This document shows, one piece after another, positions 1 through 5,834 of a DNA stretch of 6,397 bases. Origin of the DNA: an uncultured Oscillospiraceae bacterium (GTDB taxonomy: Bacteria > Bacillota > Clostridia > Oscillospirales > Oscillospiraceae); contig CAJTVM010000098.1 of the NCBI GenBank assembly GCA_910579595.1, positions 3,260 to 9,656 on the forward strand, written 5' to 3'. The notes under the pieces are model-generated. The model saw only the letters and a list, made by a program, of their open reading frames with translations. It searched no databases and was not told where the DNA came from. Position 1 is the first letter of the stretch. The number at the start of each line of letters is the position of its first letter. Made by a program: the position numbers and the translations under genes.

Positions 1-9
1 CGGGGCTGG

Positions 10-125
10 GGCTTTTGCTTTCACTCCGCTCCAAACTCCCTCGCTGTCCGCTTCTCGCGGTGTCTGGTTTTTTCCCTCGCTCCAGTCCAAGCTCCCCTAT
101 GCGGCTATCGTCGCGCTTCTGCGGT
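10..125. repeat. Imperfect tandem repeat of two ~52-60 bp units
   Basis: Two units, 10-61 and 66-125, align over most of their length. Both begin with GG, a pyrimidine and a T run, continue through CTCC, TCCAA and CTCCC blocks, and end with CTTCT followed by GCGGT (CGCGGT in the first copy). The second copy carries a few extra bases in the middle. No convincing protein is encoded on either strand here. The units may be a degenerate intergenic repeat or the end of a repeated structured element that continues beyond the left edge. The alignment was made by eye and the function is unknown. Confidence 0.4.
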
Positions 126-208
126 ATTTTACCCCAAAACCGCCAAAAATGCAACGGGGACGCTCTACAAACTGTGCCCACTTTTTTGCGAAATTTATAT
201 CCTGTTCA

Positions 209-237
209 TTGATTTTTAGGGAAAAATAGTGTAAACT
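209..237 (+). promoter_or_regulatory. Probable sigma-A promoter for the punA-mtaD-flippase operon
   Basis: TTGATT (209-214) is followed after exactly 17 bases by TAAACT (232-237), in an A/T-rich patch that contrasts with the GC-rich surroundings. An overlapping alternative -10, TATATT, lies at 237-242. The predicted transcript would start near 244 and leave a leader of about 35 bases before the punA ATG. No operator-like palindrome or riboswitch-like fold is evident in that short leader. Confidence 0.55.
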
Positions 238-277
238 ATATTGATTCATCAAAATTCATCCATAGGAGGCTGTTACT

Positions 278-1102
278 ATGGCATACACATTTGCACAATA
301 TCAGGAGAGTGCCGATTACATCAAGTCAAAAATCAACGGTTTTATCCCCAAAGTTGCGATGGTGCTGGGCTCCGGCCTGGGCTTTTTAGGCGATGTGGTG
401 GAAACCCCCACCGCCATCCCCTACGGCGAAATCCCCCACTTCAAAGCGTCCACCGCCCCTGGCCACAAGGGCCGGCTGGTATTCGGAACCCTGGCGGGCA
501 AAAACGTGGCCGTCATGCAGGGCCGGATGCACCACTATGAGGGCTACGGCTACGATGAAGTATCCTACGCCGTCCGCGTTCTGCGCCTGCTGGGGTGCGA
601 CACCCTCATCGTTACCAACGCCGCCGGGTGCGTGCGCACCGAATGGAACGCCGGTGATCTGATGCTCATCACCGACCAGATCAAAATGTTCTCCGAGTCC
701 CCCCTGCGGGGCGCCAATATCCCCGAGTTCGGCGTGCGCTTCCCCGACGCCTCCCACCTGTACACCCCCCGGCTCCAGGATGTGGCTCGTGAGGCTGCGG
801 CAGAGCTTTCCATCCCTCTGCGGGAAGGCGTGTACTTCTACTGCTACGGCCCCCAGTACGAGACCCCCGCCGAGGTGAGGGCCGTGCGGCTGCTGGGCGG
901 TGACGCGGTAGGTATGTCCACCGCGCCGGAAGTCATCGCCGCAGGCCACTGCGGCATGGAGATTTTGGGCTTTACCCTGCTGAGCAACATGGCGGCGGGC
1001 ATTCTGGATCAACCGCTGAGCGAACAGGAGGTGCTGGACGCCGCGGCAGCGGCCAAGGACAAGTTCTCCCACCTAGTGCTGGCCTGCCTGGAAAAGCTGT
1101 AA
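278..1102 (+). CDS. punA: Purine-nucleoside phosphorylase, trimeric (family I) type
   Basis: This cytosolic enzyme cleaves purine (deoxy)ribonucleosides with phosphate to a free base and (deoxy)ribose 1-phosphate. The 274-residue length is normal for the trimeric family. The phosphate site is visible as GSGLG (31-35, Ser32), GHKG (62-65) and QGRMHHYEGY (81-90; Arg83, His85, Tyr87 match human Arg84, His86, Tyr88). The base site is GPQYETPAE (191-199; Glu195), GMS (212-214) and LLSN, with Asn237 matching human Asn243, the residue linked to 6-oxopurine preference. Where human PNP has His257, which contacts the ribose 5'-OH, my alignment gives Glu249. The start is supported by AGGAGG at 264-269, eight bases upstream. 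The gene leads an operon with an adenosine-type deaminase 16 bases downstream, which suggests that inosine-type nucleosides supplied by that enzyme are substrates. The family is certain; the exact nucleoside preference is not. Confidence 0.95.
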   Translation: MAYTFAQYQESADYIKSKINGFIPKVAMVLGSGLGFLGDVVETPTAIPYGEIPHFKASTAPGHKGRLVFGTLAGKNVAVMQGRMHHYEGYGYDEVSYAVRVLRLLGCDTLIVTNAAGCVRTEWNAGDLMLITDQIKMFSESPLRGANIPEFGVRFPDASHLYTPRLQDVAREAAAELSIPLREGVYFYCYGPQYETPAEVRAVRLLGGDAVGMSTAPEVIAAGHCGMEILGFTLLSNMAAGILDQPLSEQEVLDAAAAAKDKFSHLVLACLEKL

Positions 1103-1118
1103 GGGGGAGGCGCTTGTC

Positions 1119-2420
1119 ATGTCTACGCTGTTTATCAACGTCACCGCCCTGCTGATGGACGAGGGCTTTACCACCCTGCGGGACGGCTATGTGGCGGTAG
1201 ATGGAACCAACATCTCCTACGTTGGCCCCGATTGCCCCGCAGGGGACTTTGATGAAACCATCGACTGCACCGGCAAAGTGATGATGCCCGGCTTTGTGAA
1301 CTGCCACACCCACGTCCCCATGACCCTCATGCGGGGCTATGGCGGCGGGCACGATTTGCAGAGCTGGCTCAACGACTATATCTTCCCCGCCGAGGGCAGG
1401 TGGGACGATCGCTCCATTGCCGCCGCCGCCGGCCTGGGGCTGGCGGAGATGATCGCCTCCGGCGTTACCTGTATCGCGGATATGTATATGCGCACCGGGG
1501 TCATCGCCCGGCAGGTGCTGGACGCGGGCATTTCCGCCAACCTGTCGGTGGGCGCGGTGTATTTTGACAGCCCGGAAAGCTTTTCTCCGGACAAGTGCGA
1601 GGACTGCGAAAACCACATCCGGCTGTATGAGGACTGGCACAACGCCGGGGGCGGCCAGATTCTGGTGGACGCGTCGATCCATGCGGAGTACACTTCCTGC
1701 CCCCCGGTGTGGGAGTGGGTGGCGGGCTTCGCGCAAAAGCACGGCCTGGGGATGCATGTCCACATCTCCGAGACGCAAAAAGAGCACAAGCAGTGTCAGG
1801 CCCGCTGCGGCCTTACCCCCATCCAGCTTCTGGAGCGGTACGGCGTGTGGGACACTCGGGCCATTGCCGCCCACTGCGTATACACCACCCCCGAGGACTG
1901 GGCTATTATGGCGGACAAGGGCGTGTCCTGCGTCCACAACCCCTATTCCAACTTGAAATTGGGCTCCGGTGTGGCCCCCGTCCCCACGATGTGGAAGGCA
2001 GGGGTTAACGTGGCCCTGGGGACCGATGGCGTCAGCTCCCACAACAGTATTGATATGTTTGCCGATATGAAGCTGGCCGCCATCCTCCACAACGGCGTGG
2101 CCTGCGATCCCGGGGCATTCACCACCCGGCAGGCGCTGGAGCTGGCCACCGTCAACGGGGCGCGCGCCCTGGGCCGGAACACCGGGCGGATTGAGGCGGG
2201 CCGGGTGGCCGACCTGATCCTGGTGAACTTCGACGCCCCCAACCTGATCCCCTGCCACGATGAGGCGGAGAGCCTGGTCTTTTCCGCCCACGGTTCCAAC
2301 GTATGGATGAATATGGCGCGGGGAAGGGTCATATACCGGAATGGGGCCTTTTTGACCCTTGACCTGGAGCGGATCAAAGCCGAGGTCAGGCAGTACGCCC
2401 TGCCCCTTATTTTCAAGTGA
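1119..2420 (+). CDS. mtaD: Amidohydrolase, 5'-methylthioadenosine/S-adenosylhomocysteine deaminase family
   Basis: This is a metal-dependent (TrzN/AtzB-like) amidohydrolase of 433 residues. The family deaminates the adenine of 5'-methylthioadenosine, S-adenosylhomocysteine, adenosine or 5'-deoxyadenosine to the inosine analogue. An N-terminal beta-sandwich strand set leads into PGFVNCHTH, with metal ligands His63 and His65. These are followed by PAE (Glu92), IHAEYTSC (His188), HVHISE (His215 metal ligand, Glu218 proton shuttle), AHC (His252), HNPYSNLKLGSG (273-284) and GTDG (Asp303 metal ligand). The C-terminal part (about 355-410) returns to the sandwich with GRVADLILV. All catalytic residues are present. 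By recalled alignment to Thermotoga Tm0936, the two arginines that hold the homocysteine carboxylate are Val144 and Asp162 here, so substrates without that group (methylthioadenosine, 5'-deoxyadenosine, adenosine) seem likelier. The gene follows punA closely, with a GGGGGAGG ribosome site (1103-1110). Guanine deaminase or another nucleoside deaminase is less likely. Confidence 0.88.
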   Translation: MSTLFINVTALLMDEGFTTLRDGYVAVDGTNISYVGPDCPAGDFDETIDCTGKVMMPGFVNCHTHVPMTLMRGYGGGHDLQSWLNDYIFPAEGRWDDRSIAAAAGLGLAEMIASGVTCIADMYMRTGVIARQVLDAGISANLSVGAVYFDSPESFSPDKCEDCENHIRLYEDWHNAGGGQILVDASIHAEYTSCPPVWEWVAGFAQKHGLGMHVHISETQKEHKQCQARCGLTPIQLLERYGVWDTRAIAAHCVYTTPEDWAIMADKGVSCVHNPYSNLKLGSGVAPVPTMWKAGVNVALGTDGVSSHNSIDMFADMKLAAILHNGVACDPGAFTTRQALELATVNGARALGRNTGRIEAGRVADLILVNFDAPNLIPCHDEAESLVFSAHGSNVWMNMARGRVIYRNGAFLTLDLERIKAEVRQYALPLIFK

Positions 2421-2438
2421 TGGGAAAGGTCTGAGGAT

Positions 2439-4118
2439 ATGTCTGCATCCACCCCGAAAAAAAATTCCTTCTTTGGCGGCGCGGCCATTTTGACCGCCGG
2501 AATCGTTGTCGTCAAGCTCATCGGCGCGCTGTATAAAATCCCCCTGGGGAACATCCTCAGCGACGCGGGGTTTGCCGATTTCAACTCGGCTTATAACATC
2601 TATGCCCTGCTGATCATTATCTCCACTGGCGGGCTGCCGGTGGCACTGTCCAAAATGGTGTCCGAGGCCAACGCACAAGGCAGGGTGAACCAGGTAAACA
2701 AGGTGTTTCGGCTGGCCGTGTGCGCCTTCTGCATACTGGGTACCATCAGCTTCCTGATCATGGCGGTATTTCCCACTCCGCTGGCGGCTTTTATGGGAAA
2801 CAGCCGCAGCTACTGGAGCATCCTGGCCCTGGCCCCGGCGGTGTTCTTCATCTGCCCCATGTCCGCCCTGCGGGGGTATTTCCAGGGCCACTCGCTGATG
2901 ACCCCCACCGCCATCTCCCAGATCATCGAGGCCATGTGCAAGCTGGTCATCGGTCTGGCCCTGTCCTCCATGATCATGAAAGCGGGCCAGGACGAATCCC
3001 TGGCCGCGGCGGGCGCCATTCTGGGCGTATCTGTGGGCGTTTTGCTGGCCATGCTTTATATGTACTGGTGCTACCGGGGCCACCAGCGGCACCAGAAAAA
3101 AAGCAGGGACGTTCCCGATGAAAGCCGGGAAATCCTGTCCACCCTGGCTAAGCTGGCCATCCCCATCACCATCGGCTCCTCCATCATCGCCGCCACCAAC
3201 ATCCTGGACGAGGCCATTCTGATGGATCGGCTCCAGGAGGCCCTGGGCATGACGGAGGACGCCGCCCGCACCCTCAAGGGCGTGTACAACAAGACTATGA
3301 CGCTGTACAATCTGCCCTCTTCCTTCATGGTACCGCTGACCTCCAGTGTCATCCCCGCAGTGTCCGCCGCCCGCGCGCTAAAAAATTATAAGCAGGGCGC
3401 CCTCATCAGCGAAACCACCCTGCGCACCACCGCCCTGCTGGCCCTGCCCGCCGGGGTGGGACTGTTCGCCCTGGGTGAGCCCATTATCCGCCTGCTCTAT
3501 CCCTCCACCGAGGACGTGGCGTTGGCGGGCTGGATGCTGTCCGTGCTGGGCATCGCGTCCATCGCGGTGTGCTTCATGCTGGTGAGCAACTCCATCATGC
3601 AGGCCCACAAGCTGGTCACCCTGCCCATGGTCACCACCCTCATCGGCTGTATTTTGAAGCTGATTGTGGGCTATGTGCTCATCGGCAACCCCAGCGTGGG
3701 CATCAAGGGCGGGGCCATCAGCACCGTGGCCTGCTTCGGTATTATCGCCCTGCTGGATCTGGTCATCATCAAGCTGGCCCTCCCCCGCTCTTTGAGCTAT
3801 ATTCGGGTGTTTGCCAAGCCCGTTGCGGCCTCCGCCGCCATGGGCGCGTCCGCCTGGGCCATCTGCGGCCTGCTGTCCGGCGTGCTGGTCAAGGTGGGCG
3901 CCTTCCAGATGAAGGGCAAGGACGATCAGGCCATCCTTGATGCGGCGGGTCGGGCCATGCTGTCCTGGAAGGGCAACGCCCTGGCCGTGATGGTGGCCAT
4001 CGGGGTGGCAGTAGTGGTCTACTTCGCCCTGGTCCTGCTGACCAAGGCCATCTCTAAGGAGGATCTATCCCTCATGCCCAAGGGGGATAAGATCGCCCGG
4101 CTCCTGCACATCCACTAG
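2439..4118 (+). CDS. SpoVB/YabM-type lipid flippase (polysaccharide biosynthesis family, MOP superfamily)
   Basis: This 559-residue integral membrane protein has about 14 hydrophobic segments, the usual number for the MOP superfamily that includes MurJ, Wzx and SpoVB. Such proteins flip lipid-linked cell-envelope precursors across the cytoplasmic membrane; some act in spore cortex synthesis. Recognisable stretches are the N-terminal LIGALYKIPLGNIL (27-40), TGGLPVALSKMVSE (63-76) and the RGYFQG motif (145-150). A charged cytoplasmic loop lies at about 212-236, and the family-like tail PKGDKIARLL is at 547-556. The protein is somewhat longer than Bacillus SpoVB, with a polar stretch (about 488-510) before the last membrane segment. 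It starts 18 bases after mtaD, with GAAAGG at 2424-2429 as a moderate ribosome site. It lies directly upstream of mazG, as yabM lies before yabN in B. subtilis, so YabM is the closest positional counterpart. The transported lipid cannot be read from the sequence. Confidence 0.88.
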   Translation: MSASTPKKNSFFGGAAILTAGIVVVKLIGALYKIPLGNILSDAGFADFNSAYNIYALLIIISTGGLPVALSKMVSEANAQGRVNQVNKVFRLAVCAFCILGTISFLIMAVFPTPLAAFMGNSRSYWSILALAPAVFFICPMSALRGYFQGHSLMTPTAISQIIEAMCKLVIGLALSSMIMKAGQDESLAAAGAILGVSVGVLLAMLYMYWCYRGHQRHQKKSRDVPDESREILSTLAKLAIPITIGSSIIAATNILDEAILMDRLQEALGMTEDAARTLKGVYNKTMTLYNLPSSFMVPLTSSVIPAVSAARALKNYKQGALISETTLRTTALLALPAGVGLFALGEPIIRLLYPSTEDVALAGWMLSVLGIASIAVCFMLVSNSIMQAHKLVTLPMVTTLIGCILKLIVGYVLIGNPSVGIKGGAISTVACFGIIALLDLVIIKLALPRSLSYIRVFAKPVAASAAMGASAWAICGLLSGVLVKVGAFQMKGKDDQAILDAAGRAMLSWKGNALAVMVAIGVAVVVYFALVLLTKAISKEDLSLMPKGDKIARLLHIH

Positions 4119-4137
4119 GCCCGTCGGTTTCCACTCT

Positions 4138-4166
4138 TTTACCAAAAATGCGAATCCACATACAAA
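4138..4166 (+). promoter_or_regulatory. Possible weak promoter upstream of mazG
   Basis: The 72 bases between the flippase and mazG are A/T-rich relative to the genes and contain no clear terminator. TTTACC (4138-4143) and TACAAA (4161-4166) are separated by 17 bases, each matching four of six consensus positions. A competing pair, TTGCAA (4172-4177) and TAAACT (4195-4200), also with 17 bases, would place the transcript start inside mazG. mazG may equally be reached by read-through from the upstream operon. Confidence 0.25.
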
Positions 4167-4190
4167 ATCTATTGCAATTCGGGTGACACT

Positions 4191-4982
4191 ATGGTAAACT
4201 GGACAGACAAACCCTTTTATACCTGCCAGGATCTGCGGGAAATCGTCCAAATCCTGCGCCATCCCGGCGGCTGCTCCTGGGACATGGAGCAGACCCACCA
4301 GTCCATCCGGCGCAACTTCCTGGAGGAAGCCTACGAGGTGGCCGAGGCTATTGACGAAGGCTCCGTGGACCACTTGAAGGAGGAGCTGGGGGACGTATTG
4401 CTCCAGGTGGTGTTCCACGCCTCCATTGAGGAGGACGCGGAGCAGTTCAATTTTGACGACGTGGCGGACGGCGTGTGCAAAAAGCTGATCTACCGCCATC
4501 CCCACGTGTTTGGGGACGTGACGGTCAGTTCCACCGGAGAAATCCTTGCCAATTGGGAGGAACTGAAGAAAAAGGAGAAGGGCCAGGCCACCCAGGCCGA
4601 TGCGGTGGACGCAGTGGCCCGCTCCCTGCCCGCGCTGTGGCGGGCGGAGAAGATGAAGAAAAAGGCCGCGAAAGCGGGCTTCGAGTGGCGTGACGTGTCC
4701 GGTGCGCTGGACAAACTGTCTGAGGAGCTGGACGAGCTGTGCGCCGCCATCACCAGGGGGGATGGCGACCCGGTGGAGGAGCTGGGCGACCTACTGTTCG
4801 CCACGGTATGCGTGGCCCGCTTTCTGGACGTTGATCCGGAGGCCGCGCTCCACGCCGCCTGTGACAAGTTTTCCAACCGGTTCCGGAAAACGGAGTCACT
4901 GGCCTCTCAGCGCGGCCTAAGCCTGGACAAACTGTCCGACATGGAGCAGATTACCCTGTGGAACGAGGCCAAGCAGAGCTGA
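4191..4982 (+). CDS. mazG: Nucleoside triphosphate pyrophosphohydrolase MazG (two-domain)
   Basis: MazG hydrolyses (d)NTPs to monophosphates and pyrophosphate and is regarded as a house-cleaning or nucleotide-pool enzyme in the cytosol. The protein has 263 residues, the same length as E. coli MazG, and keeps two tandem MazG domains. Domain 1 shows GGCSWDMEQTH (26-36), the Mg-binding EEAYE (45-49) and EELGD (64-68), then RHPHVFGDV (102-110) and a NWEELKKKEK linker (121-130). Domain 2 shows EELDE (178-182) and EELGDLLF (196-203), so both metal-binding sets look intact. The ATG at 4191 has only a weak ribosome site (GGGTGA, 4181-4186). It is preferred because the residues before the first domain look conserved and the next in-frame ATG falls inside the WDxEQT motif. 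The gene corresponds to B. subtilis yabN (that product carries an extra N-terminal methylase-like domain absent here) and sits between the flippase and hup. Confidence 0.95.
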   Translation: MVNWTDKPFYTCQDLREIVQILRHPGGCSWDMEQTHQSIRRNFLEEAYEVAEAIDEGSVDHLKEELGDVLLQVVFHASIEEDAEQFNFDDVADGVCKKLIYRHPHVFGDVTVSSTGEILANWEELKKKEKGQATQADAVDAVARSLPALWRAEKMKKKAAKAGFEWRDVSGALDKLSEELDELCAAITRGDGDPVEELGDLLFATVCVARFLDVDPEAALHAACDKFSNRFRKTESLASQRGLSLDKLSDMEQITLWNEAKQS

Positions 4983-5017
4983 CACTTACAGCGTATGCCG
5001 TGTTGCGCTTTAAGTTA

Positions 5018-5039
5018 TATAATCTGCGGCAAAGCCGCA
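5018..5039 (+). promoter_or_regulatory. HU promoter -10 box with start-site hairpin
   Basis: A perfect TATAAT at 5018-5023 lies in the 86-base gap between mazG and the HU gene. No good -35 hexamer is found at the right spacing (4994-5001 is poor), so the promoter may rely on the -10 box or an activator. TGCGGC (5025-5030) and GCCGCA (5034-5039) form a 6-bp hairpin with an AAA loop covering the predicted +1 near 5030. This could be a protective 5' mRNA hairpin or a protein-binding palindrome. HU is usually made in large amounts, which fits a dedicated promoter. Confidence 0.45.
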
Positions 5040-5068
5040 ATCTCATTTACAATTCAGGAGGAAAAGAC

Positions 5069-5344
5069 ATGAATAAAGCAGATCTGATTAACGCTGTAGC
5101 CGAAAAAACCGGTTTGTCCAAGAAGGATAGCGAATCCGCCGTTGCCGCCGTCGTGGATGTCATCACCGAGTCCCTGGTGCAGGGCGAGAAGGTGCAGCTG
5201 GTCGGCTTCGGCTCCTTCGAGGTGAAGGCCCGCGCCGCCCGCACCGGCCGTAATCCCCACACCAAGGAGGAAATCCAGATCCCTGCTTCCAAGGTGCCTG
5301 TGTTCAAGGCGGGCAAGGCTTTGAAGGACACTATTGCTCAGTAA
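5069..5344 (+). CDS. hup: HU-family DNA-binding protein
   Basis: HU is a small dimeric nucleoid protein that binds and bends DNA without strong sequence specificity. The 91-residue length is typical. The N-terminal helices (MNKADLINAV to about residue 40) form the dimer core. The signature GFGSFEVKARAARTGRNP (46-63) begins the beta arm, with Arg61-Asn62-Pro63 at its tip, where Pro intercalates into DNA in known HU structures. The tail VPVFKAGKALK (76-86) is standard. An in-frame ATG lies at 4958 inside mazG, but the start at 5069 is clear: AGGAGG at 5056-5061 sits seven bases upstream and the protein begins exactly where the family does. HU between mazG and an S4-domain gene is an arrangement I recall from other clostridia. 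It has its own -10 box, and a hairpin just after the stop separates it from rqcP. Confidence 0.96.
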   Translation: MNKADLINAVAEKTGLSKKDSESAVAAVVDVITESLVQGEKVQLVGFGSFEVKARAARTGRNPHTKEEIQIPASKVPVFKAGKALKDTIAQ

Positions 5345-5352
5345 ATAAAAAT

Positions 5353-5380
5353 TAATCCCACCTCTCCGGGGGTGGGATTA
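5353..5380 (+). terminator. Hairpin between hup and rqcP, weak terminator or attenuator
   Basis: TAATCCCACC (5353-5362) and GGTGGGATTA (5371-5380) form a perfect 10-bp stem with an 8-base loop, nine bases after the HU stop. The bases after it (TGTGTATGATTT) are only moderately U-rich, so rightward termination is probably partial. The opposite strand reads into a better T tract (from the AAATAAAAAT on the + strand). The hairpin probably lowers transcription into rqcP relative to HU, stabilises the HU mRNA 3' end, or both. Confidence 0.6.
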
Positions 5381-5411
5381 TGTGTATGATTTAAGTTTGG
5401 AGGGCCATGAA

Positions 5412-5651
5412 ATGCGACTGGACAAATGGCTGAAGGTCTCCCGGCTGATCAAGCGGCGCACTGTGGCAAACGAGGCCTGCGACGCGGGACGGGTATCCGC
5501 CAACGGCCGGCTGGTCAAGGCGTCTTACGACGTGAAAACCGGCGATGTGTTGGAGCTGAAATTCGGTGAAAAGCTCATCCGGGTGGAGGTGCTGTCCACC
5601 GCTGACATCGTGGGCAAGGCTGGCGCCGAGGCCATGTATAAGCAGCTGTAA
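5412..5651 (+). CDS. rqcP: RqcP, S4-domain ribosome-associated quality-control factor
   Basis: This 79-residue RNA-binding protein matches B. subtilis RqcP (YabO), which binds the 50S subunit with RqcH and supports alanine tailing of stalled nascent chains. The S4 core is unmistakable: MRLDKWLKVSRLIKRRTVAN (1-20), then DAGRVSANGRLVKAS (24-38), VKTGDVLEL (41-49) and FGEKLIRVEV (51-60). The basic residues Arg2, Arg11 and Arg16, of the kind that contact rRNA and tRNA in RqcP, are present. The gene could be opened at 5382, but the family starts at MRLDK and GGAGG (5399-5403) lies eight bases before the ATG at 5412. It is the last gene of the mazG-hup-rqcP block and is followed at once by a strong terminator. 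The related heat-shock protein Hsp15 is longer and less likely. Confidence 0.93.
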   Translation: MRLDKWLKVSRLIKRRTVANEACDAGRVSANGRLVKASYDVKTGDVLELKFGEKLIRVEVLSTADIVGKAGAEAMYKQL

Positions 5652-5653
5652 TT

Positions 5654-5688
5654 CAGCGGCGGGCACAGTCTCGCCGCTGTACCTTTTT
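5654..5688 (+). terminator. Intrinsic terminator after rqcP
   Basis: CAGCGGCG (5654-5661) and CGCCGCTG (5672-5679) form a perfect, GC-rich 8-bp stem with a 10-base loop, followed by TACCTTTTT. It starts two bases after the rqcP stop, a classic Rho-independent layout, and separates the mazG-hup-rqcP block from yjdF. Confidence 0.85.
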
Positions 5689-5697
5689 GCGCGGATA

Positions 5698-5706
5698 TGC
5701 TATACT
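5698..5706 (+). promoter_or_regulatory. Extended -10 promoter for the yjdF unit
   Basis: TGC immediately before TATACT (5701-5706) makes a textbook extended -10 element. The -35 region at the usual distance (5678-5683, TGTACC) is weak and lies at the end of the preceding terminator, which is tolerable for an extended -10 promoter. The predicted start near 5713 coincides with the 5' edge of the structured leader. Confidence 0.6.
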
Positions 5707-5713
5707 TTCCCCA

Positions 5714-5834
5714 GCGGAGATAAAAACACAGTCCCCGTCGGGTAGTCGGGGCGCGGGAGCCCTCCCTCCTGCCAGTAACCTGCCTCCTTGGTTGTCCCTT
5801 CTCCGCGCACTATTTTAAAGGAGGACAACTGAAT
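5714..5834 (+). promoter_or_regulatory. yjdF-class riboswitch (azaaromatic-sensing leader)
   Basis: yjdF-motif RNAs are known 5' leaders of yjdF genes in Firmicutes and bind a range of azaaromatic compounds. Here a ~120-base leader precedes a YjdF-family gene. GCGGAGA (5714-5720) and TCTCCGC (5800-5806) form a perfect closing stem. CCCCG (5733-5737) pairs with CGGGG (5747-5751), with GGGTAG in the loop, and pyrimidine-rich CCTCC segments lie at 5761-5787. The ribosome site AAGGAGG (5818-5824) is fully complementary to CCTCCTT (5783-5789), and GGACAAC (5823-5829) to GTTGTCC (5791-5797). There is no T-tract terminator before the ATG, so control is probably at translation. The class assignment rests on gene association, size, fold and general resemblance to the motif; no covariance search was run. 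Confidence 0.78.

Noticed and set aside
15..212. 65-residue + strand open frame in the upstream gap (and an overlapping open frame in the first frame up to 219)
   Set aside because: There is no ribosome site, the composition is Ser/Pro/Arg-rich and repeat-derived, and it ends in the promoter region. It is probably translated non-coding DNA.
386..1072. 228-residue - strand open frame inside punA
   Set aside because: It lies wholly within a confidently identified gene, has no ribosome site or family resemblance, and shows the same antisense composition bias.
972..3092. 706-residue open frame on the - strand across mtaD and the flippase gene
   Set aside because: It is antisense to two well-recognised genes. 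Its product is a low-complexity-like mix rich in Gly, His, Gln and Pro with no recognisable domain. GC-rich codon use on the + strand removes stops from this frame.
2439..4118. Calling the flippase MurJ or a MATE drug exporter
   Set aside because: The RGYFQG motif, the KIPLG N terminus, the PKGDKI tail and the position before mazG fit SpoVB/YabM-type members better. The substrate is still undetermined.
4958..5068. N-terminal extension of HU starting inside mazG
   Set aside because: The ATG at 5069 has a consensus ribosome site and matches the family N terminus. The extension would cover the hup promoter and has no homology that I recognise.
5069..5344. HU as a phage or mobile-element marker
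   Set aside because: The gene sits in a conserved chromosomal order, and no integrase, transposase, attachment site or change of composition is visible.
5382..5411. Ten-residue N-terminal extension of rqcP
   Set aside because: The family starts at MRLDK, GGAGG is correctly placed for 5412, and the extension begins directly after the hairpin without a ribosome site.
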